DNA from: Leptolyngbya sp.
GTDB lineage: Bacteria > Cyanobacteriota > Cyanobacteriia > Phormidesmidales > Phormidesmidaceae
Reading direction: 5' to 3'
Assembly: GCA_003249105.1 (NCBI GenBank)
Contig: QBLT01000016.1
Coordinates: 1 to 35,402 of the forward strand
Length of the DNA stretch: 35,402 nt
In this document: piece after piece, positions 1 through 7,917 of the stretch
Layout of the letters: each line of letters begins with the position of its first letter
Position numbering within the stretch: position 1 is the first letter of the stretch
Notes under the pieces: generated by a model
Database searches by the model: none
What the model was told of the DNA's origin: nothing
Seen by the model: only the letters and a program-made list of their open reading frames with translations
Position numbers and translations under genes: made by a program

Positions 1-280
1 CACCTTCACTTCGCCAGTCAGGACACCCCCCACCCCCCTGCCACCCTTGAGGATGAATCGCGCACACCAGCATGCAGCGCTTGGCGCGGCTGGTACCGTA
101 GGCGATGCCGTGGTAGTTGGCGCAGCCCCGGCAGGGTTGGGGCCGATTGGGTGGCAGGGATTGGAAGCCGACCTGCGATCGCAAAATTTGCTGCTTGCTC
201 TGCCGCCGATGCCACTGCTCGTAGGCGCGGCGGCGGCATAAATCGTTGGCCCGGTGAAAGAGTTCGTCGGTCACACTCAC
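1..280 (-). CDS. Cys-motif cyanobacterial small protein, partial
   Basis: This minus-strand reading frame is open to the left edge, so the C-terminus is missing. The GTG start at 280 follows an in-frame TAG at 284-286 and a GGGAGA ribosome site, so the start is well fixed. The N-terminal half is basic and Gln/Arg-rich (ends near residue 45). It is followed by a motif CRGCANYHGIAYG, then MLVCAIHPQGW and CPDW. Four cysteines in a CxxC...C...C arrangement suggest metal binding. I recall a family of short cyanobacterial proteins of unknown function with this CxxCxxYHG...HPxGW...CPDW pattern; that is memory, not a search. No function is assigned. It stands alone, facing away from the DUF4327 gene. 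Larger frames on both strands over the same bases lack such motifs and look like shadows. Confidence 0.72.
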   Translation of the reverse strand, partial: MSVTDELFHRANDLCRRRAYEQWHRRQSKQQILRSQVGFQSLPPNRPQPCRGCANYHGIAYGTSRAKRCMLVCAIHPQGWQGGGGCPDWRSEG

Positions 281-761
281 GACCTATTCTCCCGGTAGAG
301 GGTGGATGGCGCAGGTTTAACACCGGCAACGACTTGGGTAGAAGCCGAGGGAGCGGGCCAGCCGCTAACCTAGATACCGCCAGTGAAGGCTCTAAATCTA
401 GACTACCTAACCAAGCCAGGCGATTCCGAAAATTTAAAGGGTCGCAATGTCGCGATCGCACTGTGATCTAGGTTAGGGCCAAGGGAAGGCTTTGGGAGTA
501 GACTGGTGCCCTGTCATGCAAAAATCGCATTAACCTAGGCGAAAACCGCATATTACAGAATCGTCACACTTAGGAGTGTGCTAAAGAGCAAAATTACAGC
601 ATTTGTTAATGGCACCGCCGCAAGATTAAGGAGAGAATAAACGAGGGCTGCTAGCCAAATCCTAAAAAGTATCAGTAAACTGGGATACGGAATCTAAAGA
701 TTCTTGTCTGGCTTACTTGACTTTTGCCTTTGCAGCTCCTTCGTCGTTACTGGGTTTAGCT
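281..761. other. Intergenic region with small palindromes
   Basis: About 480 bases without a convincing gene. It contains two short inverted repeats: CACACT-TAGG-AGTGTG at 565-580 and GAATCT-AA-AGATTC at 690-703, the latter about 60 bases before the DUF4327 start. A purine-rich AAGGAGAG near 629 resembles a ribosome site, but no start codon or frame follows it. The stretch after about 500 is AT-richer than the flanking genes and probably carries the promoter of the DUF4327 gene; no clear -35/-10 pair stands out. Confidence 0.5.
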
Positions 762-983
762 ATGCTTCAGTCCCTCCACTATTCTATTGACATCATCCGT
801 GACGAAGCTCGACAGCTGGTTCAAAAGGGTGTGGTTAGCCGTCAGCAACCGATTTACACCCTTTGCCGCCACATCCCCGCCCGTGAATGGGCGCTGGTGG
901 AAGCCGAGCTGGAGTCTTCAGGGTTTTTGCTGCGCGATCGCGTCGGCGATCTCATGGGCCGTGAAGATTGGGAAAATGACTAG
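762..983 (+). CDS. DUF4327 family protein
   Basis: A 73-residue protein starting MLQSLHYSIDIIRDEARQLV and containing RQQPIYTLCRHIPAREW and LLRDRVGDLMGREDW. This matches my memory of the cyanobacterial DUF4327 family, whose members are 70-80 residues long and share the QPIYTLC, IPxREW and RDRIGDLLGxExW segments. The function is unknown; the sequence is soluble and helical with no signal peptide. The ATG at 762 is chosen over an upstream TTG at 717 because the family begins near here and the extra residues are not conserved-looking. There is no strong ribosome site. It converges on the DUF72 gene and appears monocistronic. Confidence 0.85.
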   Translation: MLQSLHYSIDIIRDEARQLVQKGVVSRQQPIYTLCRHIPAREWALVEAELESSGFLLRDRVGDLMGREDWEND

Positions 984-1028
984 CCATAGCTAAGGTTCTC
1001 GCTCAATCAGGGTCATCTATTTATCCAA

Positions 1029-1925
1029 TTATCCAAACAAACTGAGCTGGGCCGAGGAGTTGTCTTCCTTGGCTTTTTGTTGCTTGGCCCCATCCCACAG
1101 CAACTCGGGCAGGTTGACCCCAGCCTGCTGAAGCTGGTGGTAGACCTCGCGGGCCACCGCTGGCGACCTGGCCTCCTGGGGGCAGTGGGCAAAAAAATAG
1201 ACGTCGGTACTGGCCTCAAGCCACTGGTGCAGCCGGGGTACCCATTCATCGAAATAGGTCTGGTTATAGGCCAAGTCGGGATGGCTAATGTAGCGAACGA
1301 TCGTGAACGGAGCCGTCACCATGGGTTGGAGCGGCACCCTGGGTTTCTTGCGCTCGGAGCCAATCTGCGGGTCGTCGTCGGGGGTGTTGATGCAGTCGTA
1401 GATGGGGCGGGTATCGAGCAGCACCCGACCTACGCTCAGGCTGGTGAGCATTTGGTTTAGGTGGGTGGCGTGGGGTTCGGCAAACCAGTCGAGGTGGCGC
1501 ACTTCCACCGCAATGGGATGCGTTTGCCGGGGCCAGCGGGCGAGAAATTCTCTCAAATCACCCATCTGTTCGGGGCTGTAGGTGGGCGGCAGCTGAATGA
1601 ACAGCGGCCCCAGCCGATCGCCCAGGGGCATGAGAGTTTGCAGAAAGCGGTGAGACGATTCTACAAAGGGCATCAGCTTGCCCTGGTGGGAAAAGGCGCG
1701 GGGCAGCTTGGGGCAAAACCGAAAGCCGGGGGGCATAGTGGCGGCCCAGCGATCGATGGTTTTGGCGTCGGGCATCGAGTAAAAGGTGGTGTTGCCCTCT
1801 ACGGCGGTCATGCGATCGCCGTACAGCCGCAAAAAATCCCCCGCCTTGCTGCCCTTGGGGTAAAAGCTGCCCACCCAGTCTTTAAACGCCCACACGGCGC
1901 ACCCCGTAAAGTAAGCCCCTGCCAT
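1029..1925 (-). CDS. DUF72 family protein (YecE-like)
   Basis: A 298-residue protein starting MAGAYFTGCAVWAFKDWVG, a typical DUF72 opening (GCxxWxxxxWxGxFYPxG). Further conserved blocks are EGNTTFYSMP, FRFCPKLPRAFSH, GPLFIQLPP, IAVEVRH.DW, and FAHCPQEARSPAVAREVY near the C-terminus. The family is predicted to form a TIM-barrel-like fold; its biochemical role is not established. The ATG at 1925 fits the family start. The frame stays open to 2006, but the extra 27 residues resemble translated leader. A GGGGGCGG stretch lies before the chosen start. The gene diverges from the PPK2 gene across about 175 bases that presumably hold both promoters. Confidence 0.88.
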   Translation of the reverse strand: MAGAYFTGCAVWAFKDWVGSFYPKGSKAGDFLRLYGDRMTAVEGNTTFYSMPDAKTIDRWAATMPPGFRFCPKLPRAFSHQGKLMPFVESSHRFLQTLMPLGDRLGPLFIQLPPTYSPEQMGDLREFLARWPRQTHPIAVEVRHLDWFAEPHATHLNQMLTSLSVGRVLLDTRPIYDCINTPDDDPQIGSERKKPRVPLQPMVTAPFTIVRYISHPDLAYNQTYFDEWVPRLHQWLEASTDVYFFAHCPQEARSPAVAREVYHQLQQAGVNLPELLWDGAKQQKAKEDNSSAQLSLFG

Positions 1926-2100
1926 TGCTGCCGCCCCCGATCGTCTGTGGTTTTCCAATTCTGACTTAATATCAGCGAGCCAGGTAGGGCCAGCGACGCA
2001 ACGCAAAGCAATAGGTTAAGGGTTGAGACAGACAGAGGGCGGGCCTGGCTCGGGTTCGTTATGCTTTAGACCACATTTCTGGGGAAGATTACCACTAGAC

Positions 2101-2997
2101 ATGGCCATGGACTCTAAATCGTTTCTCGCCGCCCTCAACTCCGACTCGATGGTGGTCAAGCCCAGACACCGAGTCAAGCTCAAAGACTTTGACCCCAGCT
2201 TTACGGGCGACTTTAATAAAAAAGCGGCTAAAGAACTTTTGCAGCAGAGCGTCGAAGAACTGGCCAGTTACCAAGATGTGCTCTACGCCCAAAACACCTA
2301 CGCCCTGCTGCTGATCTTTCAGGCGATGGATGCGGCGGGTAAAGACAGCACCATTAAACACGTGATGTCGGGGGTCAACCCCCAGGGCTGCCAGGTGTTT
2401 AGCTTTAAGCAGCCCTCCAGCGAAGAGCTAGATCACGACTATTTGTGGCGATCGTTTAAAGCCCTGCCCGAGCGCGGTAACATCGGCATTTTTAATCGTT
2501 CTTACTACGAAGAAGTGCTGGTGGTGCGGGTGCGCCCTGAACTGCTAAACCAGCAGCAGCTACCCCAGAGCACGCTCGGCAAACATATCTGGCAGCAGCG
2601 CTTTGAGGAAATCAACAACTTCGAAAAATACTTGGTCAACAACGGCATCGTGGTGATGAAGTTCTTTCTCAACGTTTCAAAAGAAGAGCAGAAGAAACGG
2701 TTTCTAGAACGCATCGATCGCCCCGAAAAAAACTGGAAGTTTGCCATCGCCGATGTGCAAGAGCGGGGCCGCTGGAAGGACTACATGGCCGCCTACGAAG
2801 ATATGTTTAGCCACACCAGCACCGACTGGGCCCCCTGGCACATTATTCCAGCCGACAACAAGTGGTTTACTCGCCTGGCGGTGGCCAGCCTGGTGTGCCA
2901 AAAGCTGAAGTCCCTCAACCTAGCCTTTCCCGTGCTAGAAGACAACCATATGGAGCGGCTGCATGAGGCGAGGGTGATGTTGGAGAGTGAGGAGTAG
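2101..2997 (+). CDS. ppk2: Polyphosphate kinase 2 family protein
   Basis: A 298-residue P-loop kinase of the PPK2 family, which transfers phosphate between polyphosphate and nucleotides (polyP:ADP or polyP:AMP phosphotransfer). Walker A is FQAMDAAGKDST (about residues 73-84). The Walker B region is GIFNRSYYEEVLVVRVRPE (about 128-146), and the mobile lid carries ERIDRPEKNWKF (about 211-222). The length equals that of single-domain PPK2 enzymes. The sub-class, and hence AMP versus ADP preference, cannot be settled by eye. The ATG at 2101 follows a GGGGAAG element; an ATG two codons later is equally possible. An AT-rich dispersed repeat follows the stop. It is probably cytosolic and involved in nucleotide recharging or polyP turnover. 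Confidence 0.92.
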   Translation: MAMDSKSFLAALNSDSMVVKPRHRVKLKDFDPSFTGDFNKKAAKELLQQSVEELASYQDVLYAQNTYALLLIFQAMDAAGKDSTIKHVMSGVNPQGCQVFSFKQPSSEELDHDYLWRSFKALPERGNIGIFNRSYYEEVLVVRVRPELLNQQQLPQSTLGKHIWQQRFEEINNFEKYLVNNGIVVMKFFLNVSKEEQKKRFLERIDRPEKNWKFAIADVQERGRWKDYMAAYEDMFSHTSTDWAPWHIIPADNKWFTRLAVASLVCQKLKSLNLAFPVLEDNHMERLHEARVMLESEE

Positions 2998-3041
2998 AAA
3001 GGATGTAGAGGCAGAGCGGCTTTCTGAAAGCTGGGATGGAT

Positions 3042-3090
3042 GAATTCAAAATTCAAAGTTGAGAATTCAAAATTTTGCATTTTGAACTCC
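3042..3090. repeat. AATTCAAA-rich dispersed repeat, copy 1
   Basis: An AT-rich element made of GAATTCAAAATTCAAAGTT-type units followed by AATTCAAAATTTTGCATTTTGAAC. It is nearly identical to 28391-28440 and related to 18444-18490. It lies between the convergent PPK2 and amidase genes. The internal TTCAAAATTTTG part is self-complementary, so it can form a weak hairpin at the transcript end. Confidence 0.8.
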
Positions 3091-3093
3091 CCC

Positions 3094-4464
3094 TCATCTC
3101 CTCACCATTCCCTTTCCCTCTAACCAGGCTGCTACCCGAAACAACTTCGCCTCCTGATACGGTGCGGCAATCAGCTGAATGCCGACGGGGAGTTGACTCG
3201 GACGATGAATAGGTACCGACAACACCGGCAGGCCAATAAACGAAAGCGGCTGGGTGTAGAAACCCAGGTGGGGGCGTAGGGGATAGCGTTCGCCGTCGAT
3301 CTCTAGCGTGGTTTGGTCGAGGGGTGGGGCGACGCAGGGAGTGGTGGGGGTGATGAGGACGTCGTAATGTTGGAAAATGTCGCGGACGCGATCGCGGTAC
3401 CACCTTCTCAACCGCTGAGCCTGCACATACCAGGCAGCGGGAACCATAGACCCCGCCAAGAAGCGATCGCGGGTTGCTGGGTCAAACTCCATCGGGCTTT
3501 GGCGCAGGCGATCCAAATGCAGCTGGCTGCCCTCACAGGCGGTGATGATATAGGCAGCCGCCCTGGCCCGGTGGGTTTCAGGAAATTCCACCACCTCAGA
3601 AACACTCAATGTCTGGAGCACCTCCGTCAGAATGTCCCGGACTAAAGGTTCCATGCCGCGTTCAAAGTGACCTCCTAATTGAGCAATCCGCAGCCCTTCA
3701 ATTCCTTGGGTAAGAGAAGTTGCCACAAGTTCTGGGGGCCGTTGAGTACAGACGGGGTCGGTTGGGTCTGGCCCCTGCATGATGTCGTAGAGGGTAGCGA
3801 GGTCGGGGAGCGATCGCGCCAGCGGCCCCACGTGGTCTAAACTGCTGGAAAACAAAAATGCTCCGGCCCGCGACAGCCTGCCATAGGTGGGCTTCAGCCC
3901 ATACACCCCACACAGCGAAGCGGGCACCCGAATCGAGCCATTGGTGTCAGACCCCAGGGTGAAGGGGACTAAACCCGCTGCGATCGCCGACGCCGAACCA
4001 CCCGAAGACCCGCCCGCCATACGGGTGGGATCGTGGGGGTTGGGGGTGGTGCCAAAGTGGGCGTTGATGGTGACAAAGCCGTAGGCATACTCATCCATAT
4101 TCAGCGCGCCGACTAGCACCGCTCCAGCCTGTTTCAACCGCGCAACAACAGTGGCATCTTGCACCGCTGGAGGATTCCCCTGATTTAGCTTGGCCCCAGC
4201 GACGGTAGTAATGCCCTCGATGTCGAACAGGTTTTTGACCGCAAAGGGAACCCCAGCCAGGGGGCCAGGGTTTTCGCCTGCGGCGATCGCGCTATCGATG
4301 GCCTGGGCCTGCGATCGCGCCCTAGCCGCCGTCACCGCTGTAAAACAATTGAGCGCTGGATTGCGGGCAATGTCCGCCAGGGTTGCCTCCAGCACGGTCA
4401 CAGCAGATAGGCTCCCGGCTTTGATAGCAGCGGCCAGGTCCAGAGCATCAGGCGGTTGGGTCAT
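3094..4464 (-). CDS. AtzE-family amidase (amidase signature)
   Basis: A 456-residue amidase-signature hydrolase. The Ser-cisSer-Lys triad is readable: Lys77 in AVKNLFD, cis-Ser153 in GGSSGGSASA, and nucleophile Ser177 in GSDTNGSIRVPA, with the spacing usual for the family. It resembles the AtzE branch (1-carboxybiuret/allophanate-type amidases and GatA-like proteins). The immediately upstream AtzG-like gene overlaps it by 4 nt (ATGA), as expected for an AtzEG-type heteromeric amidase. The substrate in this organism is unknown; no other cyanuric-acid or urea genes are in the window. The start at 4464 is set by the overlap. GatA is less likely because of the AtzG partner. Confidence 0.87.
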   Translation of the reverse strand: MTQPPDALDLAAAIKAGSLSAVTVLEATLADIARNPALNCFTAVTAARARSQAQAIDSAIAAGENPGPLAGVPFAVKNLFDIEGITTVAGAKLNQGNPPAVQDATVVARLKQAGAVLVGALNMDEYAYGFVTINAHFGTTPNPHDPTRMAGGSSGGSASAIAAGLVPFTLGSDTNGSIRVPASLCGVYGLKPTYGRLSRAGAFLFSSSLDHVGPLARSLPDLATLYDIMQGPDPTDPVCTQRPPELVATSLTQGIEGLRIAQLGGHFERGMEPLVRDILTEVLQTLSVSEVVEFPETHRARAAAYIITACEGSQLHLDRLRQSPMEFDPATRDRFLAGSMVPAAWYVQAQRLRRWYRDRVRDIFQHYDVLITPTTPCVAPPLDQTTLEIDGERYPLRPHLGFYTQPLSFIGLPVLSVPIHRPSQLPVGIQLIAAPYQEAKLFRVAAWLEGKGMVRR

Positions 4465-4658
4465 GGCTCAAAGGTGGCGGCACTTTCTACGGTGTCGGGC
4501 AGCGGGAAGGTGAGCACGGGCTGAGCGATCGCAAAAATATGTTCCACATTCGCCACCACCCCTGCCTTAATCTCGTCGGGGATAGTTAGCCCTAGGGCTG
4601 GGGCTATTACCTCTACGTAGATTTCAAAGTCAATCGGTTCAAATGCTTCAGCCGCCAT
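4461..4658 (-). CDS. AtzG-like small subunit (DUF4089)
   Basis: A 65-residue acidic helical protein beginning MAAEAFEPIDFEIYVEVIAP, with LGLTIPDEIKAGVVANVEHIFAIAQPVLTFPLP. The pattern (Y-x-Ala-Leu-Gly-Leu-x-Ile ... GVxxNhxxhhxhAxxhxxFPLP) is that of the DUF4089/AtzG family, small proteins that complex with AtzE amidases, analogous to GatC with GatA. The gene lies directly upstream of the amidase with a 4-nt overlap, supporting translational coupling and a stable complex. It diverges from the toxin-antitoxin locus. Confidence 0.85.
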   Translation of the reverse strand: MAAEAFEPIDFEIYVEVIAPALGLTIPDEIKAGVVANVEHIFAIAQPVLTFPLPDTVESAATFEP

Positions 4659-4776
4659 GGCTCCACCAGTAGCCTACTCTCTATAGAATCTCGCCAACTG
4701 GCTAGAAGAGCAAGGGATGATCCCAGCTATCAGCAGGAGTTCTACAATGGGGACTAGCGTTTGCGTTTAACTACCT

Positions 4777-5010
4777 ATGGCCAATACGTCAGAGGCCCAC
4801 GAGCAAATTTATCGCTATGTCGAACAGCTTTCCCAAGAGCGGTTAGCTGTGGTGCTAGATTTTTTGTCCTACCTGGTCGAGCGCGAAAGCAACGACGCTA
4901 CAGCCGAGCTATTAGCTCTTCCCAATCTCTCCGCTGAGCTAGAAATTGCCGAACAACAAGTCGTCATAGAAGAGCTAGTAGATTGGCGAGCCCTACGCAG
5001 CGATGTATAG
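4777..5010 (+). CDS. RelB-like / DUF2281-like antitoxin
   Basis: A 77-residue acidic protein, MANTSEAHEQIYRYVEQLSQ onward, with ERLAVVLDFLSYLVERES and a variable C-terminal tail ending DWRALRSDV. The segment YxxQLSxExLxVVxDFLxYLxExE is typical of short antitoxins in cyanobacterial RelBE/ParDE-like loci. The stop TAG at 5008-5010 overlaps the toxin start ATG at 5003 by 8 nt (ATGTATAG), the classic coupled arrangement. The gene itself looks intact. The C-terminal part would be expected to wrap the toxin and the N-terminal part to dimerise; that is inference. Confidence 0.75.
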   Translation: MANTSEAHEQIYRYVEQLSQERLAVVLDFLSYLVERESNDATAELLALPNLSAELEIAEQQVVIEELVDWRALRSDV

Positions 5011-5262
5011 AGTTAGGCTGGTCAAGGGAGTCGCCAAATTTTTTAAGGCCGCCGATACATCTCTAGCTAAGCGCTTCGCCCGAGCATTTGAGAGCTTAGA
5101 ACAAAATCCTGTCAACACCCCAACATTAAGGCATTGAAAGGTGAACTAGCCGGTCGCTATCGTTATCGTGTTGGAGATTACCGCATCATCTACCGCATTG
5201 ATGATGATGCAGAAGAGGTCGTTGTCTTGCTCATCAAGCATCGCCGAGAAGCCTACGATTAG
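5003..5262 (+). pseudogene. RelE/ParE-type toxin, frameshifted
   Basis: The ATG at 5003 opens a frame MYRVRLVKGVAKFFKAAD ... FESLEQNPVNTP that stops at TGA 5135-5137. The rest of a RelE fold continues in the -1 frame from about 5122: NIKALKGELAGRYRYRVGDY, then RIIYRIDDDAEEVVVLLIKH, and ends at TAG 5260-5262. Joined, the two halves give a normal-length RelE/ParE toxin with the usual LKG...YRYRVGDYRIIY core. One base appears to be missing in or near the ACACCCCAAC run at about 5116-5124. The toxin is therefore inactive unless the shift is a sequencing error or is bypassed by -1 slippage; the local bases are not a canonical slippery heptamer. Confidence 0.82.
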
Positions 5263-5274
5263 GCAGGTCTAGCC

Positions 5275-7029
5275 CTACCCCAATCGCTTCTCTGCCCCTG
5301 CTTCCCCCAGCACCTTGGAGCTAAACAACACCGTCGCCTCCTGCTGAATCGCGGTGTATTGGTCGATCACGGGCTGCACCGCCTCTTCTTCGCGCTCTAC
5401 ATAGTCGTAGAACTGGGTAAAGATGCGCTCCACCTCTTCGTAGATCAGCCCCAGCTTTTCGTTGAGGCGGCTCGACACCTCCTGCTGAAAGCGGTCTTTT
5501 TCGCTGTCTAGCGCCTGCTCAAACTTGGCAACAATGCGGTTGCGCTGCCAGAGAATGCCGATCGCCAGCACCACCACCCCCACCCCAGCAAAGGCAATGC
5601 CAATGGCGCTGAGAATCGCCTCGGCCACCGCAAACTCAATGATGTGCAGAATGGTGCCCGCTACCGCCATAATTGCGCCGCCGACAATTTCGTTGGCCAT
5701 GTCGCCCGCCTGGGTCGACAGCACATCGCCCAGGCCTTGATCGGCCATCAAATTCTTAACCTTGGCCATGACGCTCTCGATCACCTCCTGGCGACGCTCC
5801 AGCACTTTGAGAGAAATGTGGCTGCTCTCAATGCGCTGGGTTTTGACGCTCTCCAGGTCTTGGTTGAGCCCGTCAAACAGCTGGCGAATGCCGTCAACGA
5901 AGTGTTGCGCGCCCTCATTCGAGGCTTCTTCTAGCGACTCGCGCAGGTCGCGAGCGCAGCGCTCCTGAAACTCGTCAATCCAGGCCTGCATTGACTCGTT
6001 CTGGTTAAAGATGCCGACGAAGGATCGCCGCATCACCATCATCACCGATAGGCTCTCGCGAAAGTCGCGCTTAATGCGAGCTGAGATGATTTCGTAACGG
6101 GCCGCCAAGCGATCGGCCAGGGTGTTGATCTCGTAACGCGATCGCCCCCTACCCGCATCGATCTTAGAGCGAATGCTTTGGGAGGTGGCGCGATCGGCGA
6201 CTAGCTGCCGATTCAGCGCCTCCACATCGCCATTCAGCAGGTCAATAATCTGCTGGGTGGTCTGGCTGACCGATCGCAGCTTGATTCTGTAGCTTTCCCC
6301 CGACGACACCATCGCCTGAATGTACTGCCGCACTGGCTCAAACCCGCTGTTCGCTGCATCGCCCTCCTGCTCCAGTGCCGCCGAAGTAGGGAAGATGATG
6401 GGGGCTTTAATCTGCTTCTGGTAGGCGTATTCCTTCACCCGCTCGATGTTGGTTTGCAGATCGGCGGGGCGCAGCAGATCGGCCTGCTGAAGAATGAACA
6501 CCACCTTTTTGCGCCACTCAGCGCTGACAAAATCGAGAAAATCCCAGGCGCTCTTTTGGTAGGGGTTTTTGGCAAACAGCACAAAAAACGTCAGGTCGCT
6601 GTTGGGAATGTAGCGCTCGGTAATGATCTGGTGCTCGGCCACCACCGTGTTAGTGCCCGGCGTATCGACAATCGAAATGTCTTGCAGAATCGGGATCGGT
6701 CGGCCAATCTTGCGCAGGCTCGGCTCTACCTGTTCGACAAACTCTTGCTCGGCGTAGACAATCTGCTGAATCGAGTCGGTGCAGGGCTCAATATCGGTGG
6801 CGCACACCTCAGCGTCGAGCAGGGCGTTGACAAAGCTGCTCTTGCCCGCCTTGACCTCGCCGACTACCACAAACAAAAACGGCTCGTTGATGTTGCGGCG
6901 CAGGTTGTGGGTGGTGCGCTGCAAGTTGGGGTTGTTGATGGTGGTGGCCAGGGCCTGCACCCGCTCTAGCAGGCGATCGAGGTCGTCGCGGTAGGCGTGG
7001 AGCTTTTTGTCAATAATTTGGCTGGCCAC
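5275..7029 (-). CDS. Bacterial dynamin-like GTPase
   Basis: A 584-residue dynamin-family protein. G1 is GEVKAGKSSFVNALL (residues 57-71), G3 is DTPGTNTVV (122-130), and the G4 position reads QQAD (181-184) rather than NKxD. The middle is long and helical. A hydrophobic pair-like segment at about 450-493 (GGAIMAVAGTILHIIEF ... VGVVVLAIGILW) is the expected membrane paddle or anchor. A charged C-terminal coiled coil follows. The architecture matches cyanobacterial BDLPs, which bind and remodel membranes. AAGGAG lies 8 bases before the ATG, a strong ribosome site. It converges with the toxin gene with 12 bases between. The precise role (membrane fusion, stress or phage response) is unknown. Confidence 0.9.
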   Translation of the reverse strand: MASQIIDKKLHAYRDDLDRLLERVQALATTINNPNLQRTTHNLRRNINEPFLFVVVGEVKAGKSSFVNALLDAEVCATDIEPCTDSIQQIVYAEQEFVEQVEPSLRKIGRPIPILQDISIVDTPGTNTVVAEHQIITERYIPNSDLTFFVLFAKNPYQKSAWDFLDFVSAEWRKKVVFILQQADLLRPADLQTNIERVKEYAYQKQIKAPIIFPTSAALEQEGDAANSGFEPVRQYIQAMVSSGESYRIKLRSVSQTTQQIIDLLNGDVEALNRQLVADRATSQSIRSKIDAGRGRSRYEINTLADRLAARYEIISARIKRDFRESLSVMMVMRRSFVGIFNQNESMQAWIDEFQERCARDLRESLEEASNEGAQHFVDGIRQLFDGLNQDLESVKTQRIESSHISLKVLERRQEVIESVMAKVKNLMADQGLGDVLSTQAGDMANEIVGGAIMAVAGTILHIIEFAVAEAILSAIGIAFAGVGVVVLAIGILWQRNRIVAKFEQALDSEKDRFQQEVSSRLNEKLGLIYEEVERIFTQFYDYVEREEEAVQPVIDQYTAIQQEATVLFSSKVLGEAGAEKRLG

Positions 7030-7299
7030 GGCATATCTCCTTAAACCTCACTAGGCCATGCTGGCCTATCTTAAGTATCGCACGGTCGGAATTTTGGGCT
7101 GTCTTCCGTTTGGGTGGCATCTGCCCTCCGAGGCATCGGACGAAGATTTAGCTTGGGACATGGGGAACTTCAGCCCGAAAAGAGATCCACCTTGAGGAAT
7201 CAGAATTTGCCCAACTGCCGAGATAAAGGCTTTGGATGTTAAATATCTCCTGATTCCCTACTATTGGTTTATGACGGCTCGGCTCTGGGAGAACTCCCT

Positions 7300-7908
7300 A
7301 TGACTCAAACTTCATCGTCGCTGATACTTGGCGTTGACGAATTTCTGACCCGCTATGGCGATAACCCTCGCTACGAACTGGCTGATGGAGAACTGATTGA
7401 CATGGAACCTACCGGCTTTCACGAAGCCACTGCCGGAAAAGTTGCCAGCCAGCTCAGTATTGAAATAGACCGCCAGGGCCATCCGTGGATTATTCCTCGT
7501 ACCTGTTTGCTGCGCCCGTTTGCTGACGTTGCCACGGCTCGCCGTCCGGATGTTGTGGTGCTAGATGAACCAGCCCTGATCCATGAGCCACTGTGGGAAC
7601 GAGAACCTGTGATTACTCTGGGTGCTTCGGTAAAGCTGGTGGTGGAGGTGGTGAGCACCAATTGGGAAACGGATTATGCCCGCAAGGTAGAGGAGTATGC
7701 CCTCTTTGGCATTCCAGAATATTGGATTGTGGACTATCGAGGTTTGGGCGGACGGGTGTTTATTGGTAGTCCTAAGCAGCCGACGTTTACGGTGTGTCGG
7801 TTGGCTGGCGAAGACTATCAACAACAGCAGTATCGACTGGGTGAAGCGATTGATTCGCTATTGCTGCCTCAGCTAACGTTACGACTAGATGATGTTATGC
7901 CGCGCTAG
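7300..7908 (+). CDS. Uma2 family nuclease-like protein (DUF820)
   Basis: A 202-residue protein with the Uma2/DUF820 restriction-endonuclease-like fold. It has ADGELIDMEPTGFHEATAGK near the N-terminus, the acidic ARRPDVVVLDE, then KLVVEVVSTNWETDYARKVEEY, and FGIPEYWIVDY. The PD...ExV...K pattern supplies the putative catalytic Asp, Glu and Lys. The family is greatly expanded in cyanobacteria and its substrates are mostly unknown. The ATG at 7300 follows GGGAGA; the TTG at 7264 is less likely. It converges on the AT-rich ATPase-nuclease gene with 9 bases between. Confidence 0.85.
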   Translation: MTQTSSSLILGVDEFLTRYGDNPRYELADGELIDMEPTGFHEATAGKVASQLSIEIDRQGHPWIIPRTCLLRPFADVATARRPDVVVLDEPALIHEPLWEREPVITLGASVKLVVEVVSTNWETDYARKVEEYALFGIPEYWIVDYRGLGGRVFIGSPKQPTFTVCRLAGEDYQQQQYRLGEAIDSLLLPQLTLRLDDVMPR

Positions 7909-7917
7909 GCTGACCGC

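Noticed and set aside
18-461. Long minus-strand frame overlapping the left partial gene
   Set aside because: It lies in a different frame from the CRGC...CPDW protein, is Pro/Arg-rich and has no recognisable motif; it looks like a shadow.
5110-5125. Programmed -1 frameshift in the RelE-like toxin
   Set aside because: The bases do not form a canonical X-XXY-YYZ heptamer and no downstream stimulator hairpin is evident, so simple mutation or sequencing error is more likely.
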